From Sulfurimonas sp. (GTDB lineage: Bacteria > Campylobacterota > Campylobacteria > Campylobacterales > Sulfurimonadaceae), in assembly GCA_026988735.1 (NCBI GenBank), contig JALSKR010000127.1:1-15752 (forward strand): a stretch of DNA of 15,752 bases. The letters are read 5' to 3'. The translations under genes and the position numbers were made by a program. Shown here piece after piece: positions 1 to 8,404 of this stretch; the stretch's first letter is position 1; every line of letters begins with the position of its first letter. Below the pieces are notes generated by a model. It was not told where the DNA came from. It ran no database searches and saw only the letters and a program-made list of their open reading frames with translations.

Positions 1-1023
1 TGGGCAGATATTATGGTCATAGCTCCCGCTACTGCAAACACTATCGCAAAACTTGCCAATGCCATTGCAGATACAATGTTGCTGCAATGTGCCCTGGCTT
101 TTAGCGGTATGAAAATTTTAGCCCCATCTGCTAACACAAACATGCTCCAAAACCCTATAACACAGGCAAATTTAAAGATGCTAGGCATTGCTAACTATAC
201 TATTTTACAAACGCAGACAAAAGAGCTTGCGTGTAAAACGGTCGGTGACGGAGCGATGGCAGAACCTCTGGACATATTTTACCAAACATCAAGAGAACTG
301 TTAAAAGAAGAGTTTTGGGAGCACAGACGAGTGATAGTAACCGGTGGCGGCACGATAGAGAAGATAGATGAAGTTCGCTACATCTCAAACTTTTCAAGCG
401 GAAAAATGGCGTCGGCATTGGCAACGGCGCTCTATTTAAAAGGAGCAGATGTCAATCTCATCGCCACAAAATTTGATGCTAATTTGCCGACAGATATGCA
501 CAAAATTGAAGTAGAAGATTCGCAAGAGATGTTTGAGTATCTCGTAGATTCTATTCGCATTGCAAAAAAAGGCAAGCTATCAAAAGCTACGCTCATACGC
601 GACGAGCACATTCATCTCATTCAGAAGAAGCCTTATCTTTTCATGGCGGCAGCTGTCAGTGACTATGTGCCGGAGTTTCCTCAAAATGCCAAACTGAAAA
701 AAGAAGATTTGGGTGAAAAATGGATGCTCAGTCTCAAGAAAAATATTGACATATTAAGTTCAATTGACAAAGAAGGCATTACGGTCGTAGGTTTCAAGGC
801 AGAAATGGACAAAGAAAAAGCTGAGGAAAATGCCAAAAAAATGTTAAAAGAAAAAGAGCTTGACGCCGTTTGTCTCAATATTTTACATGATGCTTCAAGT
901 TTTGGCAGCAGTGAAAATGAAATAGAATTTATAACACCCCAAAAAGATGTGCATATACCTAAAGCGGACAAACTGCATGTTTCATTTGAAATATTAAACG
1001 ATGCCAAAGAGTTACAAGAATAG
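1..1023 (+). CDS. coaBC: CoaBC bifunctional phosphopantothenoylcysteine decarboxylase/synthetase, 5'-partial
   Basis: This cytosolic enzyme makes 4'-phosphopantetheine for coenzyme A: the CoaB half couples cysteine to phosphopantothenate and the CoaC half decarboxylates the product. The frame is open to base 1 (reading WADIMVIAPATANT), so the first ATG at 13 is internal and roughly the first 80-90 residues lie outside the window. CoaC signs are the APATANT segment, an active-site loop reading PSANTNML (a degenerate PxMNxxMW motif), and the catalytic-type cysteine in ACKTVGDGAMAEP (codon at 232). The CoaB half begins near nt 330 with VTGGGTIEKIDEVRYISNF and SSGKM, followed by MAAAVSDYVP, VGFKAEMD and FGSSENE. 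The stop at 1021-1023 directly abuts the uppS ATG, so the two are surely co-transcribed. The family call is very secure. The altered CoaC loop is discussed in the findings. Confidence 0.95.
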   Translation, partial: WADIMVIAPATANTIAKLANAIADTMLLQCALAFSGMKILAPSANTNMLQNPITQANLKMLGIANYTILQTQTKELACKTVGDGAMAEPLDIFYQTSRELLKEEFWEHRRVIVTGGGTIEKIDEVRYISNFSSGKMASALATALYLKGADVNLIATKFDANLPTDMHKIEVEDSQEMFEYLVDSIRIAKKGKLSKATLIRDEHIHLIQKKPYLFMAAAVSDYVPEFPQNAKLKKEDLGEKWMLSLKKNIDILSSIDKEGITVVGFKAEMDKEKAEENAKKMLKEKELDAVCLNILHDASSFGSSENEIEFITPQKDVHIPKADKLHVSFEILNDAKELQE

Positions 1024-1704
1024 ATGATGAACAAAGCCAGACATATAGCCATCATAATGGACGGGAATGGACGATGGGCAGAACAACAGGATAAAAAAAG
1101 AGTCAAAGGCCATGAAGCAGGTGCAAAAGTGGTCAAAGCAATTACAACCTACTGCTCCAATAATGAAGATATAGAACGCCTGACACTCTACGCTTTTTCA
1201 ACAGAAAACTGGAAAAGACCGCGTCTTGAAGTGGAGTTTTTAATGAAGCTTTTAGAAAAATATCTCAAAGAAGAGCTGCCATCCTACTTGAAAAACAATG
1301 TCAAATTTGAGGCTATCGGTGATATTCGCGCTTTTTCAAAATCACTGCAAAAAACCATACAGATGGTAGAAGAAAAAACGGCACACTGTGACGGTCTGGT
1401 GCAGAGTCTTGCTCTAAACTACGGCGCGCAGGATGAAATTCTTCGTGCGGTAAACTCTTTGAAAAAACAGGATGAAAACATCACATTAGAGATGCTGAGC
1501 AATGCACTTGACTGCAAAGTAGATGTGGATATACTTATTCGTACAGGCGGAGACAAGCGGCTTTCAAACTTTTTACTCTGGCAGTCAGCTTATGCGGAAC
1601 TCTTCTTTACAGACACACTCTGGCCGGACTTTACATCTAAAGAGTTAGAAAAAATTCTGCAAAAATTTACAAAAATTGAAAGACGATTTGGTGGTCTCAA
1701 ATGA
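1024..1704 (+). CDS. uppS: Undecaprenyl diphosphate synthase (cis-prenyltransferase)
   Basis: The enzyme extends farnesyl diphosphate with isopentenyl diphosphate to the C55 undecaprenyl carrier lipid used for peptidoglycan and surface polysaccharides. At 226 residues it is close to the usual length. All signature blocks are present: HIAIIMDGNGRWA with the catalytic Asp at residue 13, RVKGHEAG, LTLYAFSTENWKRP, and the C-terminal RTGGDKRLSNFLLWQ, followed by AELFF and LWPDF. Two ATG codons stand in tandem at 1024 and 1027; 1024 is used because it directly follows the coaBC stop, but 1027 is equally possible. The gene overlaps the next start by 4 nt (ATGA at 1701-1704), which indicates translational coupling. 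Confidence 0.96.
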   Translation: MMNKARHIAIIMDGNGRWAEQQDKKRVKGHEAGAKVVKAITTYCSNNEDIERLTLYAFSTENWKRPRLEVEFLMKLLEKYLKEELPSYLKNNVKFEAIGDIRAFSKSLQKTIQMVEEKTAHCDGLVQSLALNYGAQDEILRAVNSLKKQDENITLEMLSNALDCKVDVDILIRTGGDKRLSNFLLWQSAYAELFFTDTLWPDFTSKELEKILQKFTKIERRFGGLK

Positions 1705-2519
1705 TGGAACTTGGCATAGCTTTTATACTGGGAATACTTTTTGGCTCATTTTTAAATGTCGTAATTTTACGCATACCAAAGGGAGAAAGCGTTGTTTTTG
1801 ATGCTTCACACTGCCCTACATGTAATGAGAAACTCAAACCTTGGCATAATATTCCGCTTTTTTCATGGATTTTTTTAGGTGGGAAATGTGCCTACTGCAA
1901 AACAAAAATTTCTTTGCAATACCCGCTTATAGAACTTCTCTCAGGTTTTATTTTCGTGATTCTTGCCAATAAATTCGGTCTGGAACTGCCGGCATTTTTT
2001 ATAGCATTAAGTTTTTTAATGCTATTGGCACTCTCAGTAATTGACTTAAGATACAAAATGGTACCTGATTCACTAAACTTACTGGCAATTTTCTTTGCAG
2101 TCATCGGAGCATGGAATATAAATGGTTTTTTCACAAATCTGGAAAATGCTCTGCTTTTTGCCGGTGGTTTTACACTCCTTCGTTTTACCCTCTCTTATTA
2201 TCTGACATCCTCAGTATTTAGAGCCGGACTAAAGACGAAAACATCCTGGAACAAACATTATGACAGAACACCTTTTATAGAAGCGATGGGAGAAGGTGAC
2301 ATTATGGTTGCGGCTACTATGGGAGCACTTTTGGGAGTCAAACTCGGGCTTGTTGCCATTTTTCTCTCAGCCCTCTTGGCTTTGCCAATCATGCTTTTGC
2401 TTCTTAACAAATCAAAAGAGGAACAACGCGTCCCTTTTGTACCTTTTTTAGCACTTGCAACTTTTATAGTTTATGTGTATGACTCGCAAATACTCAGGTA
2501 CATCGAGGCAAACTACTAA
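1701..2519 (+). CDS. Prepilin peptidase (A24 family, PilD/GspO type)
   Basis: This inner-membrane aspartic protease cleaves, and usually N-methylates, type IV prepilins or type II pseudopilins. The 272-residue protein has the N-terminal A24_N region with two CxxC pairs (C38/C41 and C63/C66) that bind zinc in the family. A multi-helix membrane domain carries both catalytic aspartates: D115 in VIDLRYKMVPD and D200 in the GEGD motif (GxGD class), followed by the typical ATMGALLG stretch. No pilin or secretion gene is in the window, so its substrates must be encoded elsewhere. In Campylobacter jejuni a peptidase in a similar position has, as far as I recall, been tied to natural transformation; that is memory, not evidence from here. 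It overlaps uppS by 4 nt and the next gene by 1 nt. The second ATG at 1704 is an alternative start. Confidence 0.93.
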   Translation: MMELGIAFILGILFGSFLNVVILRIPKGESVVFDASHCPTCNEKLKPWHNIPLFSWIFLGGKCAYCKTKISLQYPLIELLSGFIFVILANKFGLELPAFFIALSFLMLLALSVIDLRYKMVPDSLNLLAIFFAVIGAWNINGFFTNLENALLFAGGFTLLRFTLSYYLTSSVFRAGLKTKTSWNKHYDRTPFIEAMGEGDIMVAATMGALLGVKLGLVAIFLSALLALPIMLLLLNKSKEEQRVPFVPFLALATFIVYVYDSQILRYIEANY

Positions 2520-3538
2520 TGCAGAGATTAAAAAAATACATACTGAGCAACTTCTCTGCTCTTTTTATGTCCATATTTTTGCCCTTGTTTGTCATAGCAT
2601 CAGTAATATTTTTAATTAAACTCTCAACCTATACGGCTGTTATTCAACTGACTGTCTGGGAAATGGGCAAACTCTATCTTTTCATACTGCCTGAAATTCT
2701 TTTTTATACGCTGCCTATTACATTTTTTGTAGCAGCAACACTTTCTTTGTTCAAACTCTCAAATGACAATGAAATTATTGTTATATTTGCACTTGGAATT
2801 GAACCCGGTTTTATTATTAGAACCTTTTTAAAACCTGCTTTTATTTTGAGTATACTGCTGGCATTTAACTTCTTGGTTGTTGCTCCCCATACAACTACTT
2901 TGTCGAAGAACTTTCTCTCTTATAAGAAGAGTGAAGCAAAATTTAACCTTGCGGCAAGTGAATTTGGAAACAGTTTCGGGGACTGGCTTTTGTACATCGG
3001 AGCAAAAAATGAAGACGGTACCTTTTCAAAAGTTTTTTTGTTTAACAAAAAGCAGGAAGAAGAGATACTGATCGCTGCAAAAAGAGCCAAAGTTATCAAT
3101 GATTCGGGAATTTTACGTCTTCAGTTAATGGATGGAGAGGGTTACAGCTACTCCAAAGAAAAATTTTCCCAGATAAACTTCCAAACAATGCTTATCAATG
3201 ACACACTTAAAGCAGATTTGACAAGCTATAAACAACCCTTGCAGTACTGGCTTTCCAAAGAGAATGCCGGCAGAAAAAAACATGTACTCATTAAAGATAC
3301 CCTGCTGAGTCTCTTTCCGATGATAACACTTTTTTTGATAGCGAGCATCGGTATAGTCCAGGTCAGACATCAAAAGTCTAAAGTCTATTTATATCTTTTT
3401 GTAAGCATAGTTTTATTTTATGGTATGACGATAGGTTTGGAAAAAATGTTCCAATACTATACTATTGCTGTTGTTGCTCTTTCATGGCTGATAATAACAT
3501 ATGCCATCTACAGAAAAACCATTGTCAATAAGTTTTAA
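2519..3538 (+). CDS. LptF/LptG (YjgP/YjgQ) family permease
   Basis: This looks like an inner-membrane subunit of the LptB2FG transporter, which extracts lipopolysaccharide and feeds it to the periplasmic bridge. The 339-residue protein has the family layout: three N-terminal membrane segments (about residues 10-35, 50-75, 100-125), a periplasmic region of about 130 residues (the jellyroll domain in the family), and three C-terminal membrane segments (about 265-335). The stretch LFKLSNDNEIIVIFALGI matches the cytoplasmic coupling-helix segment typical of LptF/G. I cannot decide between LptF and LptG from one sequence; the partner subunit is not in the window. The ATG overlaps the previous stop by 1 nt (TAATG). 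The operon context (uppS, cell-envelope lipid carrier) fits an envelope role. Confidence 0.85.
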   Translation: MQRLKKYILSNFSALFMSIFLPLFVIASVIFLIKLSTYTAVIQLTVWEMGKLYLFILPEILFYTLPITFFVAATLSLFKLSNDNEIIVIFALGIEPGFIIRTFLKPAFILSILLAFNFLVVAPHTTTLSKNFLSYKKSEAKFNLAASEFGNSFGDWLLYIGAKNEDGTFSKVFLFNKKQEEEILIAAKRAKVINDSGILRLQLMDGEGYSYSKEKFSQINFQTMLINDTLKADLTSYKQPLQYWLSKENAGRKKHVLIKDTLLSLFPMITLFLIASIGIVQVRHQKSKVYLYLFVSIVLFYGMTIGLEKMFQYYTIAVVALSWLIITYAIYRKTIVNKF

Positions 3539-3541
3539 TCC

Positions 3542-4252
3542 ATGAGGGTAGCACTGCACTTAGCCTATAACGGCACCCATTTTTTTGGCTCACAAACACA
3601 AAAAGAGACAAAAAACACAGTGCTGGGTGAACTTGAAAATGTCTTAGAAAAACTGGGAATTAAGCAAAAGGTAGTTGCAAGCGGGAGAACAGACAAAGGC
3701 GTTCATGCCACAATGCAGGTCTGTCACATAGATTTACCGCCCTACTGGAGTGATATAGAAAAACTCAAAAAAGTCCTCAATAAAATGCTGTGTAACGCTT
3801 TACATGTAAAGAGAATCATACATGTAAAGGATGATTTTCATGCACGATACAGTGCAAAAAAAAGAAGCTACCGTTACATCATCAAAACAACACAGAAAAA
3901 TCCTTTTGAAAGTGATTTTGTTACTTTTATAGAAGATGTGGATTTTGATAAGATACAAAAAAACATAAAACTTTTTCTCGGAGAACATGACTTCAAACAG
4001 TTTATGAAAACAGGCAGTGATGTAACATCAACCACAAGAGAAATATACAAAGCCTTTGCCTACCAACATAAAAATTACATTGTGCTCAATTTTCAAGCCA
4101 ACGGATTTTTACGCAGCCAAATTCGCCTCATGGTCGGTGCACTTTTAACATTAAACAAGAAACAAATACAAGAACAACTCAAGGCTACACATAGCTATAA
4201 GATAAAACCTGCTCCTCCAAATGGGCTTTATCTGGCAAAAATCATTTATTAA
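3542..4252 (+). CDS. truA: tRNA pseudouridine(38-40) synthase TruA
   Basis: TruA isomerises uridines 38, 39 and 40 in the anticodon stem-loop of many tRNAs. The 236-residue protein starts with MRVALHLAYNGTHFFGSQ (the family's YDGTxFxGWQ block, here with Ser replacing Trp). It carries the catalytic motif GRTDKGVHA with Asp51, then FHARYSAKKRSYRY and the C-terminal RSQIRLMVGALL. Start and stop are clear, with a 3-nt gap after the permease gene. The codons at 3800-3811 lie in the palindrome TTTACATGTAAA and read LHVK. The last bases overlap the stop codon of the convergent RND gene (shared TTAA at 4249-4252), so no dedicated terminator can lie between the two operons. Confidence 0.95.
   Translation: MRVALHLAYNGTHFFGSQTQKETKNTVLGELENVLEKLGIKQKVVASGRTDKGVHATMQVCHIDLPPYWSDIEKLKKVLNKMLCNALHVKRIIHVKDDFHARYSAKKRSYRYIIKTTQKNPFESDFVTFIEDVDFDKIQKNIKLFLGEHDFKQFMKTGSDVTSTTREIYKAFAYQHKNYIVLNFQANGFLRSQIRLMVGALLTLNKKQIQEQLKATHSYKIKPAPPNGLYLAKIIY
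3799..3810. repeat. Iterated palindrome TTTACATGTAAA, copy 1 (in truA)
   Basis: Perfect 12-bp palindrome, extended by a flanking C/G pair to 14 bp. It is inside truA and reads LHVK. A partial copy, TACATGTAAAGG, begins at 3819. It is one of five copies of the 11-mer TTTACATGTAA in this window. Confidence 0.6.
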
Positions 4253-7200
4253 GCCTCTTTTTCTTTCACACTCCATATAAATACAAGCGGGATAAACAGA
4301 AGGGTTAAAAATGTCCCTACAATCAAACCACCGATAGCCACCGTACCAAGCGGTGCCAAACGCTCTAACCCGATAGCCGAACCAAGAGCAACAGGCAGCA
4401 TACCGGCAGAAGTAGCAAAAGCTGTCATCAACACAGGTCGTGTACGTATTTTTATGCTCTCTGTCATCGCTTCAAAAGTGCTGTAGCCCTCTTTCATCTT
4501 TTCCAATGCAAAATGAATTAAAAGAATAGCATTATTAACAATAATACCACTTAAGAGAATAAATCCCATCATAGCAGGCATAGATGTATGGTAATGCATC
4601 AAAAGTATCATCCAAGAAGCACCTATAATAGTCAGTGGAATAGAAAAAACTATCATCATGGAAATTTTTACAGAGTTAAACATAGCAATAAGTGTAAAAA
4701 GAATCAAAATGACTGCAAAACCAATAGCACCTACCATTCTTGAAGCAGAATTTTTAAACTGTTTTATATCTCCTGTCTGCTCCATTGTCACACCATCTGG
4801 TAAAACTTTTCCTGCAAATGCTTTGTCAAAATTCGCCATAATATGAGAGATTGCCGCTTTTTCGCGAAAGCCGTAGATATTAAGCGTATACTGTAAACCT
4901 TCTCTTGTTATAAGTGTTGGTTCCTCTACCATCGTTATTTTTACAATATCACGCACAGGAATTTTTCCTCTTTTTGTAACTAAAAGGTAGTTTTGAATAT
5001 CTTCAATACTATCTCTTTTTTGTTCATCAACCCATACTCTTATACCAAAGTCAGAACTGTTTTGCAGATAAAAAGAGGCACTTTTTGCACCACGCACAAA
5101 GAGTTGCAGTTGTTTTGCTATATCTTGATTATTGAGTCCATAATAGGCAGATTTTTTTTCATCAATACTAAACTCATAAACTCTTTTATCCCCAAGCCAT
5201 GTTCGAGAAACACTGACAACACCACCTGTCTTGTGCATAGCATCAGCAACGATATCCCCCGCTTTTTGTAGTTTCGTCAAATCATCACTGTAGAGTGTTA
5301 CATCAATATTTGCACGAAGACTTGCGATAGCTGTTGCCCCATAATCAACAACATCCACACTGTTTACATTTTTTATTTTATTGAGTTCTTTTCGCAGTCT
5401 TCGTTCTATCTGCCAAATAGTCTCTTTTCTTTTATATCTATCCACATAGGTTGCAGAAATAGCAATGTGATCGATTCCACTTCCACTCCCTATACTCATA
5501 ACTCCGGCTTCACTTCCAATAGCACTTGAGAGGTATAAAAGATCACCTTGCTTTGTGATGATTTTATTTGCTTCTTGCACAACTTTTCTACTCGCTTCTA
5601 TCGGTAGGTTTGGATCAACTGTAATGCTGATTCTCACTCCTCCTGTATCCATTGGAGGCATAAGCTCCTGTCCTACTGTCGGCATAACACCTTTTACGCT
5701 TGTAAAAAACAAGAAAAGGAGTACCGCTGTATATGCCAAGGCAACACTCTTTTTTTTCGCCCCCAAAGAGACGGCACTTACAAAAAAGTCGGCTATCGCA
5801 CTGCTGAATCCTCCTGTGATTTTTTCAAAAAATGCTTCACTTTTTAAAACAAAAGGATGCTTAATGGTAAGAATTTTCAGCGAGAGCAAAGGTACCGCAG
5901 TTATAGAAATAGCATACGAAGCTGCAAGTGCCAACAGCAGTGTTGCAACGAGTGGTTGAAAAATTGTTTGCGGATATCCACCGACAAAAAGCATCGGGGA
6001 GAGTGCTATCATTGTCGTTATTGTTCCGCTTAAATCTGCAAACATAATCTCTTTTGTTCCATTATAAACGGCTTTGTGTATTTCATCATGAAGCTCTCTG
6101 TAGTGCCTCTCTATATTTTCCATTACAACAACCGCATCATCAAGGAGTAGACCAAGTGCCAATATAATAGCCGTAAGTGTCACAACATTAAACTCTATAC
6201 CAAAAATCCACATCAGTGCTATAGTACTTGCATAAACGAGCGGAATGGTAACTAAAACAACTAATACCTGTCGAAAAGATGCCAAAAAGAAAAAGACAAC
6301 AAGCGTAGACATAATAATAGCATCTCGTAGAGATTCAAACATATTGTTTGTACTTTGGACTATTGTATCTTTTTGTGTATCTGTAACTACAAAAGAGAGA
6401 TTTTTATACTCATTTTTAAGCTTTGCTATCTCTTTTTCGACACGCTCTATTGTTCGTATCACATCAGCATTACCGGCTCTTTGTATGGCTATGGCGATAG
6501 CATTTTTTGAGTTACCGTAATACTCTGCACTGTTGTCATAATGTCCAAAATAGACTTTTGCTATATCTTGAAGCTCTATATCTTTTGTTATACTGAGTCT
6601 TTTTAATTCAGCTATACTTTTACGCTTTCCCTGCGCTCTTAAAAGGTATCTTTTGTCTTTTCCTGTAATAAAACCAATGGCAAAATCATCATCATTTGCC
6701 CGCAGTTTGGCTACAACCAAGGCTATATCAAGATTGTACTTTTCAAGCTTTTCTTTATCGACAATGACCTCTATCTCTTTTTCATAGCCACCGAAAATAT
6801 CAACATTGGCAACGCCCTGGAGTTTAATCAAGCGATGTTTTAATTTTGTCTGTGCAATTTGTCTGATATCCTCCAAGGAGATATTTCCCTCTTTTGCACT
6901 GACTGCATAAGTCACTATCGGTGCAGTGGCTGCTGTTATTTTAATAATTTGCGGATTGAGGATTGATGCAGGCAATTTTGCCTTGATCTTATCAAGAGCA
7001 TTTGATACATCACTTGTTGCACTGTCAATATCTTTTGTATATTCAAACTCAGCGGAGATAACACTTACTTCATCAATAGTTGTCGAATAGACTCTGCGTA
7101 TTTTATCAAGAGTATACAACTCCTCTTCAACAGGAATTGAAACATTCGATGCCAATCCTTTGGCAGATTCACCAGGTTCGACAATTACAACTGCTACAGT

Positions 7201-7341
7201 AGGATAGTTTGAATCAGGAAAGAGTTTTCTGTCGATTTTGTTGTATCCGACAAGGCCCAAAAATAAAAAGAGTGCCAAAAACGAGATAATAAAATAGGGT
7301 CTTGAGAGTAAAAAATCTACTATGGAAAAACTATTTTTCAT
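4249..7341 (-). CDS. RND-type efflux pump permease (HAE1/AcrB-like)
   Basis: This is the inner-membrane, proton-driven pump of a tripartite efflux system; the substrate cannot be read from the sequence. At 1030 residues it has the AcrB plan: a first membrane helix near residues 17-35, a large periplasmic loop, five helices, a second block of the same layout, and a short charged C-terminus. The TM4 motif GLLLDDAVVVMENIERH carries the two proton-relay aspartates (D401, D402, matching AcrB D407/D408). RTRPVLMT in TM11 keeps the conserved Arg-Pro pair. The position matching AcrB Lys940 is Asn936 (IIVNNAILL), so the relay differs from AcrB. The DDA motif argues against the heavy-metal (CzcA/CusA) type. 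Its ATG lies 11 nt inside the end of the fusion-protein gene, so it is the third gene of the operon. Confidence 0.93.
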   Translation of the reverse strand: MKNSFSIVDFLLSRPYFIISFLALFLFLGLVGYNKIDRKLFPDSNYPTVAVVIVEPGESAKGLASNVSIPVEEELYTLDKIRRVYSTTIDEVSVISAEFEYTKDIDSATSDVSNALDKIKAKLPASILNPQIIKITAATAPIVTYAVSAKEGNISLEDIRQIAQTKLKHRLIKLQGVANVDIFGGYEKEIEVIVDKEKLEKYNLDIALVVAKLRANDDDFAIGFITGKDKRYLLRAQGKRKSIAELKRLSITKDIELQDIAKVYFGHYDNSAEYYGNSKNAIAIAIQRAGNADVIRTIERVEKEIAKLKNEYKNLSFVVTDTQKDTIVQSTNNMFESLRDAIIMSTLVVFFFLASFRQVLVVLVTIPLVYASTIALMWIFGIEFNVVTLTAIILALGLLLDDAVVVMENIERHYRELHDEIHKAVYNGTKEIMFADLSGTITTMIALSPMLFVGGYPQTIFQPLVATLLLALAASYAISITAVPLLSLKILTIKHPFVLKSEAFFEKITGGFSSAIADFFVSAVSLGAKKKSVALAYTAVLLFLFFTSVKGVMPTVGQELMPPMDTGGVRISITVDPNLPIEASRKVVQEANKIITKQGDLLYLSSAIGSEAGVMSIGSGSGIDHIAISATYVDRYKRKETIWQIERRLRKELNKIKNVNSVDVVDYGATAIASLRANIDVTLYSDDLTKLQKAGDIVADAMHKTGGVVSVSRTWLGDKRVYEFSIDEKKSAYYGLNNQDIAKQLQLFVRGAKSASFYLQNSSDFGIRVWVDEQKRDSIEDIQNYLLVTKRGKIPVRDIVKITMVEEPTLITREGLQYTLNIYGFREKAAISHIMANFDKAFAGKVLPDGVTMEQTGDIKQFKNSASRMVGAIGFAVILILFTLIAMFNSVKISMMIVFSIPLTIIGASWMILLMHYHTSMPAMMGFILLSGIIVNNAILLIHFALEKMKEGYSTFEAMTESIKIRTRPVLMTAFATSAGMLPVALGSAIGLERLAPLGTVAIGGLIVGTFLTLLFIPLVFIWSVKEKEA

Positions 7342-8404
7342 TCGTCTCTGCCTTGCTTATTAGAATCTTTTTATATGCCTGAAGTACAGAAAGTTTTGCT
7401 TCAGAACCAATAGCAACATCATATTTTGGACATGGAGATATTGCTGCATACTCACTGTTTTGCAAAACTACATCTACCCCAAGCTTTGAAAATCTTTTTT
7501 CTTTGTATTGCATCACAAAAATACCCTCTTGTGTATGTAAAAGTGCATTGAGAGGAACACTGCAAGCATCTACGCTTGCTACAGCAACAGCAATATGCAC
7601 AAGTGATTTATTGGCAAAATTTACAGGCTTATTGAGTGCTACTTCTGCGACAAGCAGAGAGTTTTTCGCATCATCATATATTTTACGCACCTCTCCGACA
7701 AGCTTTTTTTGCAGATAGACTTTTTGCCCTGCAACTACAGGCATCTCATTTTGAGAAAAAGAGAAAAGAAGTTTTTGCTTCTCTGTATTGAGTGTAATAA
7801 TAGGCTTGCCAACAGGAGCAAGAGAACCCTCATCAAGTAACTTCGATCCAACAACACCACTAAATGGTGCTACAAGATTCAAATAATTAAGCTGAACCTC
7901 TGTTTGCGTTATCTTTGCTTCTAAAGTTTTTAAAGCAGAGCGTTTTGTTTCATATTTTGCTCTTGAAGCATCAAGAAGTTCTTTTGAGAGTGCTTCTATG
8001 GCATAAAGTTTTTGATTTCTTTGCAATACATCTTTAGCATTGTTTCTATCAAGAAGCAGTGCTTTTTTTTGCGACTGCAAAGAGGCAAGATTTGCCAAAA
8101 TATCTTTGTCATCAAGTGCAACAAGGCGTTCTCCTTTTCTTACTCTGTCATTTTCATGCACATATATTTTTTTGATTCTTGCCGGAAACTTTGAAGCAAT
8201 ATTTGCCTGTTTTGACGAAAAGAGTTCTGCTAAAAACTCTCTTTTTTGTGTCACATTGCGTACCTGTGGCATAACAGTCTCTACACTTTTTGTGTACTCT
8301 TTTGCAAGAGGCAGAGCAGCTACATGCTCTTTTTGCTTTTTCAAAAAAAGTCCTGCTCCCACTATAACAACTATACCTGTAATAATCAATACAATTTTCT
8401 TCAT
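7331..8404 (-). CDS. Efflux RND transporter periplasmic adaptor (membrane fusion protein, HlyD/AcrA type)
   Basis: The adaptor links the RND pump to the TolC-like channel across the periplasm. The 357-residue protein begins with a membrane anchor (KKIVLIITGIVVIVGAGLFL, residues 2-21). I see no lipobox cysteine, so it is probably an anchored rather than lipid-modified adaptor. The first lipoyl half-motif is SKFPARIKKIYVHENDRVRK with GERLVALDD, followed by a coiled-coil hairpin rich in Lys/Gln/Ala (about residues 105-170) and the second half-motif VAPFSGVVGSKLLDEGSLAP. Beta-barrel segments follow. The ATG directly follows the TolC stop with no gap, with GGGAG about 8 nt upstream inside the preceding gene. 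It overlaps the pump gene by 11 nt. Confidence 0.92.
   Translation of the reverse strand: MKKIVLIITGIVVIVGAGLFLKKQKEHVAALPLAKEYTKSVETVMPQVRNVTQKREFLAELFSSKQANIASKFPARIKKIYVHENDRVRKGERLVALDDKDILANLASLQSQKKALLLDRNNAKDVLQRNQKLYAIEALSKELLDASRAKYETKRSALKTLEAKITQTEVQLNYLNLVAPFSGVVGSKLLDEGSLAPVGKPIITLNTEKQKLLFSFSQNEMPVVAGQKVYLQKKLVGEVRKIYDDAKNSLLVAEVALNKPVNFANKSLVHIAVAVASVDACSVPLNALLHTQEGIFVMQYKEKRFSKLGVDVVLQNSEYAAISPCPKYDVAIGSEAKLSVLQAYKKILISKAETNEK

Noticed and set aside
13..15. ATG at 13 as the coaBC start
   Set aside because: The reading frame is open to base 1 and the preceding codons encode the conserved WADI of the family, so the gene is cut by the window edge.
681..1136. Minus-strand open frame of 151 codons over coaBC/uppS
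   Set aside because: It overlaps two well-identified genes entirely and has a low-complexity Ser/Phe-rich translation typical of the reverse strand of AT-rich coding DNA.
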